From Paraspadella gotoi (Eukaryota; Chaetognatha), in the NCBI GenBank assembly GCA_051294375.1, contig CM119266.1, positions 25,064,659 to 25,128,658 on the forward strand: a DNA stretch of 64,000 nucleotides. Direction: 5' to 3'. The position numbers and the translations under genes were made by a program. Below are positions 19,186 to 32,800 of this stretch, piece after piece. Each line of letters starts with the position of its first letter. Position 1 is the first letter of the stretch. The notes under the pieces were generated by a model. It saw nothing but the letters and a program-made list of their open reading frames with translations. It searched no databases and was not told where the DNA came from.

Positions 19186-19489
19186 AAAAAACCCGTTTAT
19201 TTAAAAAAATCTTTATTTAGAATAAATTTTTTTCTCAAATGATTGAGACAGAATTCCTTCACCTCATTTTTTTTCCCGTGGGCAACCATTCAGTATTTTT
19301 CGAGAAAAAAAAATCGATTTCACCAAAAAAACTCATTTCTGTCATCTCATTCACCGAAGCCGAAACTCTACCGTGAATATCACGACTCTTGAAATAAGTG
19401 AACAAGTGTCGACGTAAACTTCAAACAGAAAAACTTATCCTTAGGCAAAAAAAAAAAAGATTCTTTTTGTTTTTTTCGGGTTTTTTTTT
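19186..19489 (+). repeat. Low-accuracy spacer, homologous to 27052-27370
   Basis: This spacer between the two long copies matches the sequence after copy B from the first AAAAAACCCG onwards, but with many one-base gains and losses. It looks like an unpolished read of the same locus. Confidence 0.85.
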
Positions 19490-22400
19490 AAAAAAAAGAA
19501 AGAAATCACGCCCGATGAGAGTGTTTGACAATATCTCTCCGTTTCAATCCACCGTCTTCTCGTACTCTCTCACATTCCCGTTATACTTCGTTCAGATCCC
19601 GTTCGCCGTCAAACTGATCTCTATCCCATCATCGTCGTTAAACGTCCCCGTTGCGCTACCGTCGTACCTCTCTCCTCTCGGCTCCTCCTCTCTCCCTCCT
19701 CAGGTTGTAAAAAAACTGATCTTATAGCAAACGAGGACGAAGGAAAGTAGGGCGAACCTGTGCGGTCACTCAGGATCGCCCGTCTGAGGCGGTGGGGAAT
19801 GAGTGATAACTGTGAGAAGAGACTTCCCGTCCTAGCTCTAACCGACTTTAACTCATACCTCACCTTATTCCAGCTGTTACCTTCATCTAAACAAATCTCA
19901 GACCGTTCCTTCTTACCTTCTCCTCACCTACCTCCCCCTTTCTATACCTCTCTCACTCTCCCTCCACTTTTTTTTTCCCGCCTGCGCCTCCCTCATACCG
20001 CGGGAAAATCTATCGAAACTCTTGCGCTTCCGCCTGCAATCACTATCGCGGCCGCGGGTTCCCTCACTCTGCAATTTCAAATTCTCTCGCCTCGTTGTTG
20101 AACACTTGAGAAGAGAAACAACCGGACGTAGTCGCGAATGAATGCCGGCTTGGGGGTAATATAGTGGGAGAAGTGTTGTTTTATGAGAATAATTACGAGA
20201 AAAGGAGGGACAAAACAGGCAAAAGGAAAGGAAGACGAAGAGTTATAGATAAGAGGGGCTCATGCTCAGAGTGAAGTCGATTAATTAGGAATATATATAT
20301 ATATATACTATTCTATCGTATATATAGTAATTCCGCGGTGCCCAGATAGCCGATGCGAATAAAGGGACATCATTATGACACTGTGTATATATCGTGGTCT
20401 TATTTGTTTACCGTCCAAATTCCAATCTAGAATTCTTCCTTTGATCCTCCTACTCTTCTCTCTCGCATCTCCTCTCTCCTTTCCTTTCTTATTCCACCAC
20501 AATTAACTATCTCTATCTTTGAAAACTGCTTCTCGTCTACCGTTTTGCCACTCTCTAATCCCTCCCGTGAAATAACACAAGTTCTTTATTAGATTCCCGC
20601 TTCGTCACAAAAATCATTTATCCGTTCAAAGATATTTCGCTTCTGTTTATAACGAACAAAAAATAAATATTTCAACTAAACAATTAAAACTCACTGGAAT
20701 CAATCATTCTTCCCATTACGATTCAAGTTCAATTAACGTCGATTTCGTTTCACGACCACGCGTCTCGATATCGTCACAAAATGTCTCGTTCAACGGAAAT
20801 TCACGTGATCGCAATCAGCGTTGTCATTTCACACTCAGGTTTTCCTCATGCCCTTAAACGTCTCTTTCTCGTTATCTTTTCTTACTGCCGTCGTCGTCTT
20901 GTTGTTGTCGTCTCGCGAGTGCAACAAAGCTCAAAAAGATAGGAAATGTTCATATTCTTTGTCTTGGATGTTCGTTCCCTAGCGTGCCTTTATCTTCGAC
21001 CGGAAATTGTAATTAAGTAGATAAACGACGTATTAGATCAAGCAACGGACAAACAGAGAGATATAGAAAAAAAACATGATTATATGAACAACCAACAATC
21101 AAATTACAAAGAATACATTTGGTAAAGAGTTAGAAACTAAACAAAAAGAAAAGAAAAAGAAAATCCACTGATGCGTCTTAAACTCGTCATCGGGTCTCGT
21201 CGTCGTCGTCGTCTTCGTGCGTTAAAAGATCTTCATAGGGTCGTAAGAGTCAAAAGAGGAGAGGGTCACCAAGGCCTCGTAAGGTAAAGGTCAAGAACAA
21301 GAATCAGAGAGAAGTCTATAGTAAGAATCGAATCGAGAGAATATTTATATGAAAACTATATACTGAGAGTCTTTTCATTTATTTAATCGGCTTGGTTGGA
21401 AGCAGATGAATCCGATTGAAGAACCCTGGAGAGGTTTCGAGGCGGGTAATACAGTAGGTCAATAGCCAAGAAGAAGCTAACAAGGATTTTCCCCATGTCA
21501 GGCGACACGCCCCAGATGTCACGTCAAAAAAAATAAAGCGACTCGCATCTTGGAGTAATCGACCGCAGTCAGATGCAATCTGGTCCAAAACAATCACAAA
21601 TGTACGCCAATAACTAGAGCAACAACACTGCTGTTGTGTAAAAAACCAAAAACATCGCACTTCGTATAGAGTGACAACAAACTTACTATCACGTAAGTTG
21701 ATTGACAGTCAACAGTCAACGACTTTCTCCTCCTCCTACTCCCCTCCTCCTCACTCTACTACCTTCCCCTCTTCCAATCTTAATACCCTCCCCCCCCACA
21801 CTCCTACAACCGACTCCTTATTTCTCCGCTCATATCCCTCACATTGGCTGCGCCTTGGCGTTATCCCACACCACCTACTTCCTCCATCAACATGCCCCGT
21901 CGCCCCCCTCAATTATACCACGACTGAGACAGCTTTAGACTGTTCATAGCGACTGGCAAACGTTACTAAACCAACATCTTGTACGAGCCAGTTGGTAGAC
22001 CGTCGAAACCTATCCGAGAGTTACGTTGCTCTTTGTACTTTCGCAAAATGACTCGCATCGTCATCGTTTAAGACCGGTATCTTGCTTCTGCATAGTGGCA
22101 TCCAGCCAGAGCAAACCCTGAAGAATTAAACAGTTTCTAACTTATTGTATCCCTAATTTCAAATTCCAAATAGAGGCGGGTCGGCCTCGTGCGCGGAGCA
22201 AGGGGATCGTTTGTCACACTCCGTCGGCTCACCCAATACAGTATCTTCTCGCCTAATCCATCTGACGCCATCCGCCCACTTAATATTACAATCCTGCTCA
22301 ATCGGGTTTGGCACCGGCGTCGATGGAACGAATCCATATAATTATATTACGTGCACTTAGAAAAGATCCCACGCTCTAACCTCGCGACCTGCAGAGGGGC

Positions 22401-25400
22401 GCGGAAGAATCGAAAAAACAGCAAAATAACCACGCGCCGAGGCGTTCGAATGTGTCAACCAAAGGGTAATTTCGGGTCGTCGAGCGTACGTCGTCTGAAT
22501 TATAAGTGACCTATTATGGTGGTTCTGCTTTAAGTCCAAAAGTAGACAAATAGTCACGTTTGCACGCACTGCTAAGTCGAGCTCGTCGAGCGGTCGCTTA
22601 CAGTGCATGTAATATTTTTTCACTATAAGAGTCACACATAAAGCGTTGTCCCTTCGTGTTGACACATCGTCGTCTGTAGGTCGTCGTCGCGTCGTCAAAC
22701 GTCATCGCCGTGCCAATTTTTCTTCGTACTTGCGACAGACAGAAGTTAGCTAGGAAATATGGTCGATTTGTATCTAATGAACGTGAAATATTCATAAGTA
22801 GGGTCTTGATTCCTAGTTGTATTTTCTTTCATTATTTGTGGTGTATTATTACTCTACTCGTGCATTGATCTTATACAGTCAACTGAATAGATGATATGAT
22901 TGCAGACGGAGAAATGAGAAGAGAGAGGCAATGAGAAGAGAAGCAAAAGGAAGTAGATAGAGAGAGAGAAGAGAGAGAGACGAGAGAGAGAAAGAGAAGA
23001 AGAGAAGAGAGAGGAGAGCAAGAGAATAGAGACGTTTGAAAGGATTTACGCGGGAAAAACAAAATGCCGAGTCCCGTGCCAATCGAGACGACTGACGACA
23101 CGAACATTGAACGAAGACGGCCGCCAAAGATCTCTCACAGGAATCGTACACTGGAGCTGCCCCTCGTGTTCAATGAGAAAAAAAAAACGGATGTTTTAAC
23201 TGTCTACACGATGGTCTGTAACAATCCGGGCCCGGATAAAACTCTTTTCGTTTTAGGACTCCGTATTCTTTTTTCTTGTCTTTTTTACGCTTACCTTCCC
23301 TTCGCTCCTTCCTTCTTTTTTCTTCTTCCTTATCTATCCCCGGTTCTTTGACTCTTCTTTTAATCCACCTCCCCCCCTCCTCTTCCCCCCCCACTTGCCC
23401 TTTCCCTTTCTTTTTTCTTTCTTTCTTAAGCCGTTTCGGATTAGTGTTTTGAGAATTTTTTCTTCTGTCTTTTTGTATTTTTGTTTAAAGTTTTCGATTG
23501 TCTTTGTTCGAATTTTTTCAAAGTTACTCGTGTATGTCCTTCTTTCTTCTTCTTGTCTTTTGCTTTTCTTTTTCGTCTTTCTTTCTTTTGTATCTTTCTT
23601 TCTTCTTCTGTTCAATTTTCTGCCTCCCACAATTTAAACGCTTACATGGTTCCGGCCGTTTGTCGTCGTCGTCGCGTCGTCGTCGTCCGCGTAAAGAGTT
23701 CGTTTCTCACCGAAGACGCTTCTCACACTCAGCGTCTCCCTCTCCATTCATTCTCCTTTCCCTCTCACCGTCAAAATTTCCAAGAATTTCAACCACCAAA
23801 TTCCTTAAAATTCCAAGAGTCTATCCTTTTAAATTTCGTCCACGAAACATTTAAATAACTTTAAACATTCAATTTCGTCAGCTAAAATAACCGGCCAAAG
23901 CAACAGCGTCCAACATCGAATCGCCACTCCACGTCGACGCCACTACCCACCCACCGAGCTAACCTCCAAAGCCCACCAAGCTCCATGGACCGCTCGCCAT
24001 CGACATCGCTCGAGCCTGCTTCCGCGACACTTCACATGCTTTTATATTCTCCCATCTTTCCTACAATTTTTAACGGCCTGCGAGTCACTCATGTCCGACG
24101 TTCTTCCCTCCTTTCCTTTTATCTGTCTCCTTCCGTTATTTTCCTTCTCCTTTTTCTCTTTCCCCTTCCTTTTTTATCTTTCCTCCTTTTTCTTTTTTTA
24201 TCTTTACGCTCGCAAAACCTTTTTTTAACCTCCTTTCCTTTATCTTTCCCTTCTTTACTTCTCCTCTCCTTTTTATCTTCTCCTCCTTTTTAATGTTTCC
24301 TCCTTTTCTTTTTTAATCTTTCTCGCTACCTTTTTTAACACTCCTCCTTCTTTTATCTTCCTTCTTATCTTCCTCGCTTCTCTTTTTTATCTTCCTCCTT
24401 CTTTTTATCTATCCCGCCGATGTGCTTCCAGTCTACTCGGCCAAAAGCTAATCTTCCTCAAGCACCAAACTTTCCACTTTCCACTAACGTTTTCTATCGT
24501 TTATTCTCTTTTGTCTTTTCATTAGCTTTCGTCCTATATTAAGATTCTAAGGTTTTCTTCTCCTCTTGCCTTTCCTTTTTCCTCCCCAACCCTCTTTTCT
24601 TTTTCTAATCTTCCTCCAATCCCCTCTCCACAGTCGAATTCCCGGTGACCCTGAGAACTCAATTTCGCCCGTTCAATGACGCGAATTGACTTCCTAACCT
24701 CGTTTTTCTGACTCCTTTCTACTTCTCTTTCCTAATGTTTTCCACTCTCTCTCGCGTCTCGTCTCTCTCTCTCCCCATCTCCTCTCTCGTCTCTCTCTCT
24801 CTATCCTTGTTTTTTTGAGCGGAGAGAACGGCGGAAGAGAAGATTTGTATTCTCATCAGATATGATGATTTGGCGTCGCGAAGAGAGAAGAGCATCCAGT
24901 GAAACACCACGACGACAACGAACGGAGAACGATGATGATAACAACGACACAAACGATGGAACACGTGGCGGAATCGGCGGATTCGTCGGTTAGAAAGTTG
25001 TAGTGTCAAAGTAGAAAAAACAACTAAACAATAACAACTGTGAATACAGACAAGACGACGATTTCCAAATTATCTTTTTTGGCTTTCTCATCCTAACTAG
25101 AATAAATATAACCAGAAGTGTAAGTATTCATAAAAGGTGAGACGTTTCGGAAGATAGCATTACCAGTTTACGGAAAAAACTTCTTTATCTAACGTTGTTT
25201 TTTAGAGAAAATTCACTATTTACGTGACGGGAAAAAAGAAAGTTCGTCTCTCTCTTCTCTCTTCCTCTCCTGTCGTCTCTCCTTCCGTCTCTGCCGGGAG
25301 TTGACAGATATTTCGATCTCTGCTTCTCCTTTATCCCGGCTTAGCCCTTAAGATCAAATTTCCCCCGCCTCAGCTCTTGTTCTTTGTCCGCACAGGACTA

Positions 25401-26303
25401 CGCTCTCTCTCTTCTCGTCTCGTCTCTCTCTTTCTCTCATCTCTCTCTCTCTTCCTCTCTCTCGTCTCGTCCTCTCTCTCTCTCGTCGCCTTTAAATCAT
25501 TCCATTTCCCCAGATTTCTTTTCTCTTTCTTGCACCAATTCTTTTCCTTCTCGGTTATCAGAAACTGCGGTCCCCTCAGAAACTCTGATTATTTAATTAA
25601 CCTGGACGTCTAGCTCTTCTTCTCTTTCTCTCTCTCGTCACTCGTTCTCTTCGCCTGCCCATCACGCTCCTCCACTATCACGGTCATCTGCACGACAGTA
25701 TGCACAAACGCTTTTCTTAAACAAGTTACAGGATATCCTCTTTTTCCTTCTACTGTATGTACTACCTTTCCTTCATGAAGGATTTTTTTAATTCCGCTTC
25801 CTTCTTCAGGTTATTTTAATATTGTAATCTTTAATGTTCCCTCATCTCTAAAAGAAGGACTTTTTAGTTTAGTAAATAAACAAATTAAAAACCGCCCACT
25901 GATACAGACTAAAAAACGATGAAAATAAACCTTATTAGATTTGTTGCCGAATGATAAAGCATAATAAATGGAAATAGATTAAACCTAAAAAAAAACTGAG
26001 AAAAGGGACAAAGGCAACCAACTTAAGAATTAAATTAAAAAAAAATAATCAAGACAACAATGAAAACAAACTAGTCAAAGTATTAAAGAGCAATTGGATA
26101 CAGGGACTTATAGAAATACAGCAACAGTTTAGTCCTGTTAAATTCCGCCTTTGAATTTCGGTGGAAAAATGACCGAAATATTCATAAAAGAACCGGAGAT
26201 TGAAAACAAAGGGAAAAAAATGGCAATCTGGTTTCAAATTCAACTGAAATACCTTTTGAGAGAGAAGAGAGAGAGGAAGAGAAGAGAGAGAGAGTGAGAA
26301 GGA

Positions 26304-26347
<44 letters not shown>

Positions 26348-26535
26348 ACCGACAAGAGTCTTCCCCTCACATTAAATATCACTGTATCCTCATCGAATGT
26401 TTTGGTTTGTTGAATTCTTTTTCCTTTGCGAAAAGATAAGATTTTAAAAGAAATTCTCTTAAAAAGCTCTAACTCTGGAGAAGGGAAGAGATAGATAGTA
26501 GGTACCTTCACAACAAGAGCAGAGAGTAGACGAGA

Positions 26536-26567
<32 letters not shown>

Positions 26568-27051
26568 AGAGAGAGAAGAGACGAGAGAGAGAGAGAGAGC
26601 AGACGAAGATAACAGAAAATTTATTAAAATTGGAACCGTTGAAAAGGGCTTAAATTGAAGAACCTTTCAGAGAGCTACAAAGGACATAAGCAGAGAGAAA
26701 GATTGAGAAAGAGAAGAAGAAGACAGTATCAAGCAGCAATAACATTAAAATATTAAAAAAATTTTTATTTTCAACCAGAGCTGGTGATAAAGAAATAAAA
26801 ATGGAGAAAAAAGAGAAATAAAATAAGATCTACAAACTTACTTCCAAAGAAAAATAAATAAAAATAATATTAATAAAATAAATAGAATATGATATAGATA
26901 TAGATATATATACTTTGGATTAGGAACAGAATATGTAGAGTGAGAGCAGACCGAGAGAGAGAGAGAGAGAGATGGAGAGAGAGACGAGAGTGAGGAGAAG
27001 AAGACGAGAGAGAGGACGAGTAGAAGAGAGAGGAGATAATTATATAACGAC
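19490..27051 (+). repeat. 7.56-kb direct duplicate, copy B
   Basis: Second copy of 11599-19160. It begins in an A-run after a T-run and ends at the ACGAC where copy A meets its gap. No gene recognised. Confidence 0.93.
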
Positions 27052-28418
27052 AAAAAACCCGGTTGTATTTAAAAAAATCTTTTATTTAGAATAAATTTTT
27101 TTTCTCAAATGATTGAGACAGAATTCCGTTCACCTCATTTTTTTTCCCGTGGGCAAACCATTTCCAGTATTTTTCGTGAGAAAAAAAAATCGATTTCACT
27201 AAAAAAAAACTCCATTTCTGTAATCTCCATTCACCGAAGGCCGAACTCTACCCTTGAAGGTTATCACGATCTTGAAAGTGACAAGTGTCGAGTAAACTTC
27301 AAACAGAAAAACTCTATCCTTATGGCAAAAAAAAAAAGATTCTTTTTGTTTCTTGTTCGGCGTTTTTTTTCTTCATTTTTTATCTTTTGTTTCTCGAAAA
27401 AAAAAGATGAATCTCGACTTGAAAGATTCCTTGTTATTTTTTTTTCTCATTATACGNNNNNNNNNNNNNNNNNNNNNNNNNTACGAATTTCTAGTCGTTC
27501 CTCTTTTGTTACTTCGCCCTCTGGCGTCCTCGTCCTTGATCGAACCGTCCACCCTCGACGCACCCACCCACCCTTCGGTTCCTCTCACGGGAAACGCCCA
27601 CTTCTTGAACTCCACCTTTCCTTCCGTTGGAGAAGATTGGAGAGAGAACACCACGCCCCCCCAAAAAAAATATCACACCCGTGAGGCCCTTCACCCCCCC
27701 TTCACCTCCGTTTCTCTCGTTCGACGGAAATTGGGATCATGTTTACTCGACGTGTCCGCCATTGACCTCGTCTCGGTCGCGAGCCTTTCGAAATTCGACC
27801 ACGCCGATTCCAACCGTTTCGTCCACTTTACCACTCCGCCTCCACCCAACCCCCACCGCCACCAAGTCGCCCCCTTTTTCATAGGTTCACCGTCGTCACC
27901 ATCCATTCTCTCGAAACCTGAAAAACCTCGATCCAAACCTCTTTGTTTATAAAAACCCCGCATGACCGAGAAATCTCTGCGCCAAACTCCATTGCCAATC
28001 AACGCCCACATTCGCCGCTCCCACCTTGCCCACATCGCCCACATTCGCCGCCCACACGATTAGATCTTTCTGATAAAGTATAACGCTAGCCAGACTTATT
28101 CCGCCAACTTGAACGTAAACTAAACCTATTTATTATCTTCCTTTTCGATCTTGGTTTGATGGCAGTTGACGATTTGATTTGTTCAAACGAGTCTAGTTGT
28201 AAGCCAATCCATTGGATATTGTAATATTTTGTGACTTCTGAGGTTATTTCTTTGTATTTTGTTTAATTCTTTAATAAAGATTCATATTTTTATCTACGTT
28301 AATGTGACTCAAAATATTCCACCAAAACGAAACCGCGATTCGAAATCAACTCCCACTTTCCGTTTGGCTTTTTTTTTGTCCTCCCCCACTTTTCCGTTTT
28401 CATCGCCATCGCCTTTCT
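27052..28418. other. Intron sequence after copy B, with gap
   Basis: Up to about 27370 this is the better version of the 19186-19489 spacer. A 25-N gap follows at 27457-27481, with TACG on both sides. From 27482 to 28418 there is C-rich then AT-rich intron sequence with no recognisable gene. Confidence 0.6.
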
Positions 28419-28420
28419 CT

Positions 28421-28500
<80 letters not shown>

Positions 28501-28794
28501 CTNNNNNNNNNNNNNNNNNNNNNNNNNNNNNNNNNNNNNNNNNNNNNNNNNNNNNNNNNNNNNNNNNNNNNNNNNNNNNNNNNNNNNNNNNNNNNNNNNN
28601 NNNNNNNNNNNNNNNNNNNNNNNNNNNNNNNNNNNNNNNNNNNNNNNNNNNNNNNNNNNNNNNNNNNNNNNNNNNNNNNNNNNNNNNNNNNNNNNNNNNN
28701 NNNNNNNNNNNNNNNNNNNNNNNNNNNNNNNNNNNNNNNNNNNNNNNNNNNNNNNNNNNNNNNNNNNNNNNNNNNNNNNNNNNNNNNNNNNNNN
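28419..28794. repeat. (CT)n microsatellite and 292-N gap
   Basis: A CT tract of about 80 bases runs up to a gap of 292 N (28503-28794). The tract probably broke the assembly here. Confidence 0.95.
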
Positions 28795-28894
28795 GATCAG
28801 TGCGTGGTCATCTCAATTTCATTTTATCCATATCGGGTAATCCATTCTCTTCTCTTTGCTTTGTCGTCGACACTCATTGAACATCCTTTTCTTG

Positions 28895-29910
28895 AATAGG
28901 ACTACTCATCTGTCTCCTCCCCTTCTTCCCGAGTTAGAGTTTTAAAGAGAATTTCCTTGAAATCTTAATCTTTTTACCGAAAGAAAAAAAAGAATTCAAA
29001 AACCAAAAACATCTCGAATGAGAGATGAAAGTGAATATTAATGAGGAAGACTCTTCGGTCGTTTTCTCTCTCTCTCTCCTCTCTCCTTCTCTCTCTCCTC
29101 TTCTCTCTCTCCTCTCATCTCTCTCTCTCTCTCTCTGCTCTCTCTCTCTCTCTCTCTCAAAAGAATTCCAAGTGAAATTGAAGACCAGATTGCATTTTTT
29201 TCCCTTTTTTTCAATTCTCGGTTCTTTTTATGAATATTTCGGTCATTTTTCCCCCGAAGATTCAAAGAGCGGAATTTAAAGGACTAAACTGTCGTGTTTT
29301 CTATAAAGTTGTATCAATTGCGTCTTATATTTGACTTAGTTTGTTTTCTTTGTCTTGATTATTTTTTTTTAATTTAATTTATTGTGGTTGCCTTTGTTCA
29401 CTTTCTCCAGTTTTTTTAAGGTTTTAAATCTAATATCCAATTATATGTTTACTCATTCCAAACAAATCTAATAAGGGTTTCATTTTATCGTTTTTTTAGT
29501 CTGTAATCAGTGGCCGGTTTTAATTTGTTTATTTCCTAACTAAAAAGTCCCTTCTTTTAAATGAAGGGAAATTAAAAGATAAATATTAAATAAAACCTGA
29601 GAAGGAAGGGAATTAAAAAATCCCTCATGCAAGGAAAGAGTAGTAAAATACATAGACAATGGGAAAAGAGGAATAAATCCTGTGAACTTTTAAGAAAAGA
29701 CGATTGTGATACTGTTGTGATGAGTGAATAGATGATGGAACGTGATTGGGGCGATAGAGAACGAGTGACAGAGAGAGAGAAAGAGAGAGAGAGATAGAGT
29801 CGGTAATGAAAAAAAGGGTTTCGAAGGGGACGCGATTTCTTGATTAACGAGAAAGGAAAAGAAGGTGAATAAAAGAAAAAGAAAAATCTGGGGAAATGGA
29901 ATGATTAAAG

Positions 29911-29946
<36 letters not shown>
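28895..29946 (-). repeat. Inverted, indel-rich copy of part of the 7.56-kb block
   Basis: Reads as the reverse complement of roughly 17510-18600 in copy A. Matching landmarks include the AGTTAGAGTTTTAAAGAGAA stretch, the GAATATTTCGGTCATTTTTC stretch and the GA tract. Differences are mostly single-base indels. It ends at a 25-N gap (29947-29971). Confidence 0.8.
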
Positions 29947-29971
29947 NNNNNNNNNNNNNNNNNNNNNNNNN

Positions 29972-30590
29972 AGCGGCGGACAACGAAGAGGATCGTTTTA
30001 TTCTCCAGATGATTGATTGATTTGGCGTCGCGAGAGAGAATAGCATCCAGTATGAAAACCACGACGGACAACGACGAGAACGATGATGATAACAACGAGA
30101 CAACGATTTGGGAATTCGTGCGGAATCGCGGATTCGTGGTTAGAAAGTTATTCAAAGTAGAAAAAAAAAAACACTAAAACAATAAAACTGTGATACAACA
30201 ATGACGACGATTTCCAAATTATTCGTTTTTTGGCTTTCTCATGCTGGAGTAAGAATAAAACAGAATGTGATGAGTATTTTCATAAAAAGTGACGGGATTT
30301 TTCCGGGAAGATAGCATTTCAGTCTTTCGGATAAAAACTTTTTATCTAACGTTTTTTTATTATAGAAATTCACTATTTAGTGACGGAAATGACGTCTCTC
30401 TCTCTCTTCTCTCTCTCCTCTCTGTCCTCTCTCTCTCTCTCTTCTCTCGGGAGTTGACATATTCGATCTTCTGCTTTCCCTTTATCCCGCGTATAGCCTT
30501 AATTACAATTTCCCCCCTCAGCTTGCTTGTTTTTCTTTTTCCGACAGGGATCTTACGGAGAGAGAGACAGAGAGAGAGAGAGAAAGAGAG
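29972..30590 (+). repeat. Forward arm of a long palindrome
   Basis: Matches about 16925-17510 of copy A in the same orientation with many small indels. The first ~430 bases form an inverted repeat with 30590-31021, centred near 30500. Confidence 0.8.
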
Positions 30591-31021
30591 AGAGAGACTT
30601 TCTATTTTCCGTCACTAAAATAGTGAATTTCTCTAAAAAAAACGTTAGATAAAAAGTTTTATCCGAAGACTGAATGCTATCTTCCCGAAAAATCCGTCAC
30701 TTTTTATGAATACTAATCACATTCTGTTTATTTATTCTTACTCAGCATGAGAAAGCCAAAAAAACGATAATTTGGAAATCGTCGTCATTGTTGTATTCAC
30801 AGTTGTTATTGTTTAGTGTTTTTTTCTACTTTGAAATAAACTTCTAACCACGAATCCGCGATTCCGCCAACGATTCCAATCGTTGTCGTCGTTGTTATCA
30901 TCATCGTTCTCGTCGTTGTCGTCGTGGTTTTCATACTGGATGCTATTCTCTCTCGCGACGCCAAATCATCAATCATCTGAGAGAATAAAAATCATCCTCT
31001 TCCGCCGCTTCTCTCGCTCCA
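30590..31021 (-). repeat. Reverse arm of the long palindrome
   Basis: Reverse complement of 29972-30406, carrying different one-base errors. It is followed by a 115-N gap (31022-31136). A read that passed over both strands of one molecule would look like this. Confidence 0.8.
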
Positions 31022-31136
31022 NNNNNNNNNNNNNNNNNNNNNNNNNNNNNNNNNNNNNNNNNNNNNNNNNNNNNNNNNNNNNNNNNNNNNNNNNNNNNNN
31101 NNNNNNNNNNNNNNNNNNNNNNNNNNNNNNNNNNNN

Positions 31137-31395
31137 GAGAGAGAGAGAGAGAGTGAAAACATAGAAAGAGAAGTAGAAAAAGAGAGGAAAAACGAGGTTA
31201 GGAAGTCAATTCGCGTCACTGAACGGGAAATTGGTTCCAGGGTCACGGGAATTCGAAGTGGAGAGGGGATGGAGGAAGATAGAAAAAAGAAAAGAGGAGA
31301 TTGGGGAGGAAAAAAGGAAAGAAAGAAGGAGGAAAGAAAACCTTAAGAATTAAATATAGGACGAAAGAAATAATGAAAAGACAAAAGAAATAAAA
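31137..31395 (-). repeat. Inverted copy of about 16600-16860, then 543-N gap
   Basis: The reverse complement of this piece contains the landmarks of copy A around 16740-16800 (for example ATTCCCGTGACCCTG). It ends at the largest gap, 31396-31938. Confidence 0.75.
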
Positions 31396-31938
31396 NNNNN
31401 NNNNNNNNNNNNNNNNNNNNNNNNNNNNNNNNNNNNNNNNNNNNNNNNNNNNNNNNNNNNNNNNNNNNNNNNNNNNNNNNNNNNNNNNNNNNNNNNNNNN
31501 NNNNNNNNNNNNNNNNNNNNNNNNNNNNNNNNNNNNNNNNNNNNNNNNNNNNNNNNNNNNNNNNNNNNNNNNNNNNNNNNNNNNNNNNNNNNNNNNNNNN
31601 NNNNNNNNNNNNNNNNNNNNNNNNNNNNNNNNNNNNNNNNNNNNNNNNNNNNNNNNNNNNNNNNNNNNNNNNNNNNNNNNNNNNNNNNNNNNNNNNNNNN
31701 NNNNNNNNNNNNNNNNNNNNNNNNNNNNNNNNNNNNNNNNNNNNNNNNNNNNNNNNNNNNNNNNNNNNNNNNNNNNNNNNNNNNNNNNNNNNNNNNNNNN
31801 NNNNNNNNNNNNNNNNNNNNNNNNNNNNNNNNNNNNNNNNNNNNNNNNNNNNNNNNNNNNNNNNNNNNNNNNNNNNNNNNNNNNNNNNNNNNNNNNNNNN
31901 NNNNNNNNNNNNNNNNNNNNNNNNNNNNNNNNNNNNNN

Positions 31939-32470
31939 TGTAAGCAGTCGTCGTCGACGGTCGTCGACGTCGTCTTTACGTGAATGAATATTTTTTCATG
32001 AGAGTCACACATAAAGTCTTTGTCGCCTTCGTGTTGATCATCAATCGTCGTCGTCGTCGTCGTCGCGGCGTGCATATTTCCCGATTGCGACAGGAGGACG
32101 GAAATGATTTTAGCTAAATGAACTTTAAATATTCATAAGTAGGAAGAATTCCTACTTGATGCAAATGGGAAGAGGCGACTCGTGAGATGGACGACCATAT
32201 TTAATGAGAGGAGAGAGAGAGAGAGAGAGAGAGAGAAGAGAGAAGAGAGAGGAGAGAGGAGTTGAAGGATTTTTCCGGGGAAAAACAAACGAGTCCACGC
32301 CAACCGGACGACGACGACAGTGAACGACCGGAACGACACGGCCGGCCAAGGTCTCTCAGGTGAATCCTTCACTGACCTCGTCAAATGAAAACGATTTACT
32401 GTCACCCAGTTTCTGTTATCACATTCCGGGGATCCGCGATAATCAGATCTCTTTTCGTTTTAGACTTCCG
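31939..32470 (+). repeat. Forward, indel-rich copy of about 14690-15370
   Basis: Shares the AGAGTCACACATAAAG and AAATATTCATAAGTAGG landmarks with copy A in the same order, with many small length differences. Confidence 0.8.
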
Positions 32471-32561
32471 TATTATTATTTATTTATTTATTTATTTATT
32501 TAAATTTATTTATTTATTTATAATTTATTATTTATTTATTTAATTATTTATTTTATTTAAT

Positions 32562-32601
<40 letters not shown>

Positions 32602-32651
32602 TTTAATTTTTTATTATTTATTTTTTATTTATTTTTATTTATTTATTTAAT

Positions 32652-32694
<43 letters not shown>

Positions 32695-32800
32695 TTTTCT
32701 TTACTTTTTTCTTTCTTTACTTTCTTTCTTTTCTTTCTTTTTCCTTTCCTTTCTTTCTTTTTTTTTTTTTTTTCTTCTTTCTTTCTTTTCTTTTCATCTT
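32468..32800. repeat. (TTTA)n then (CTTT)n microsatellites
   Basis: About 230 bases of imperfect TTTA tetramers, then about 100 bases of CTTT/T-rich sequence. It separates forward and inverted fragments of the 7.56-kb block. Confidence 0.95.
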
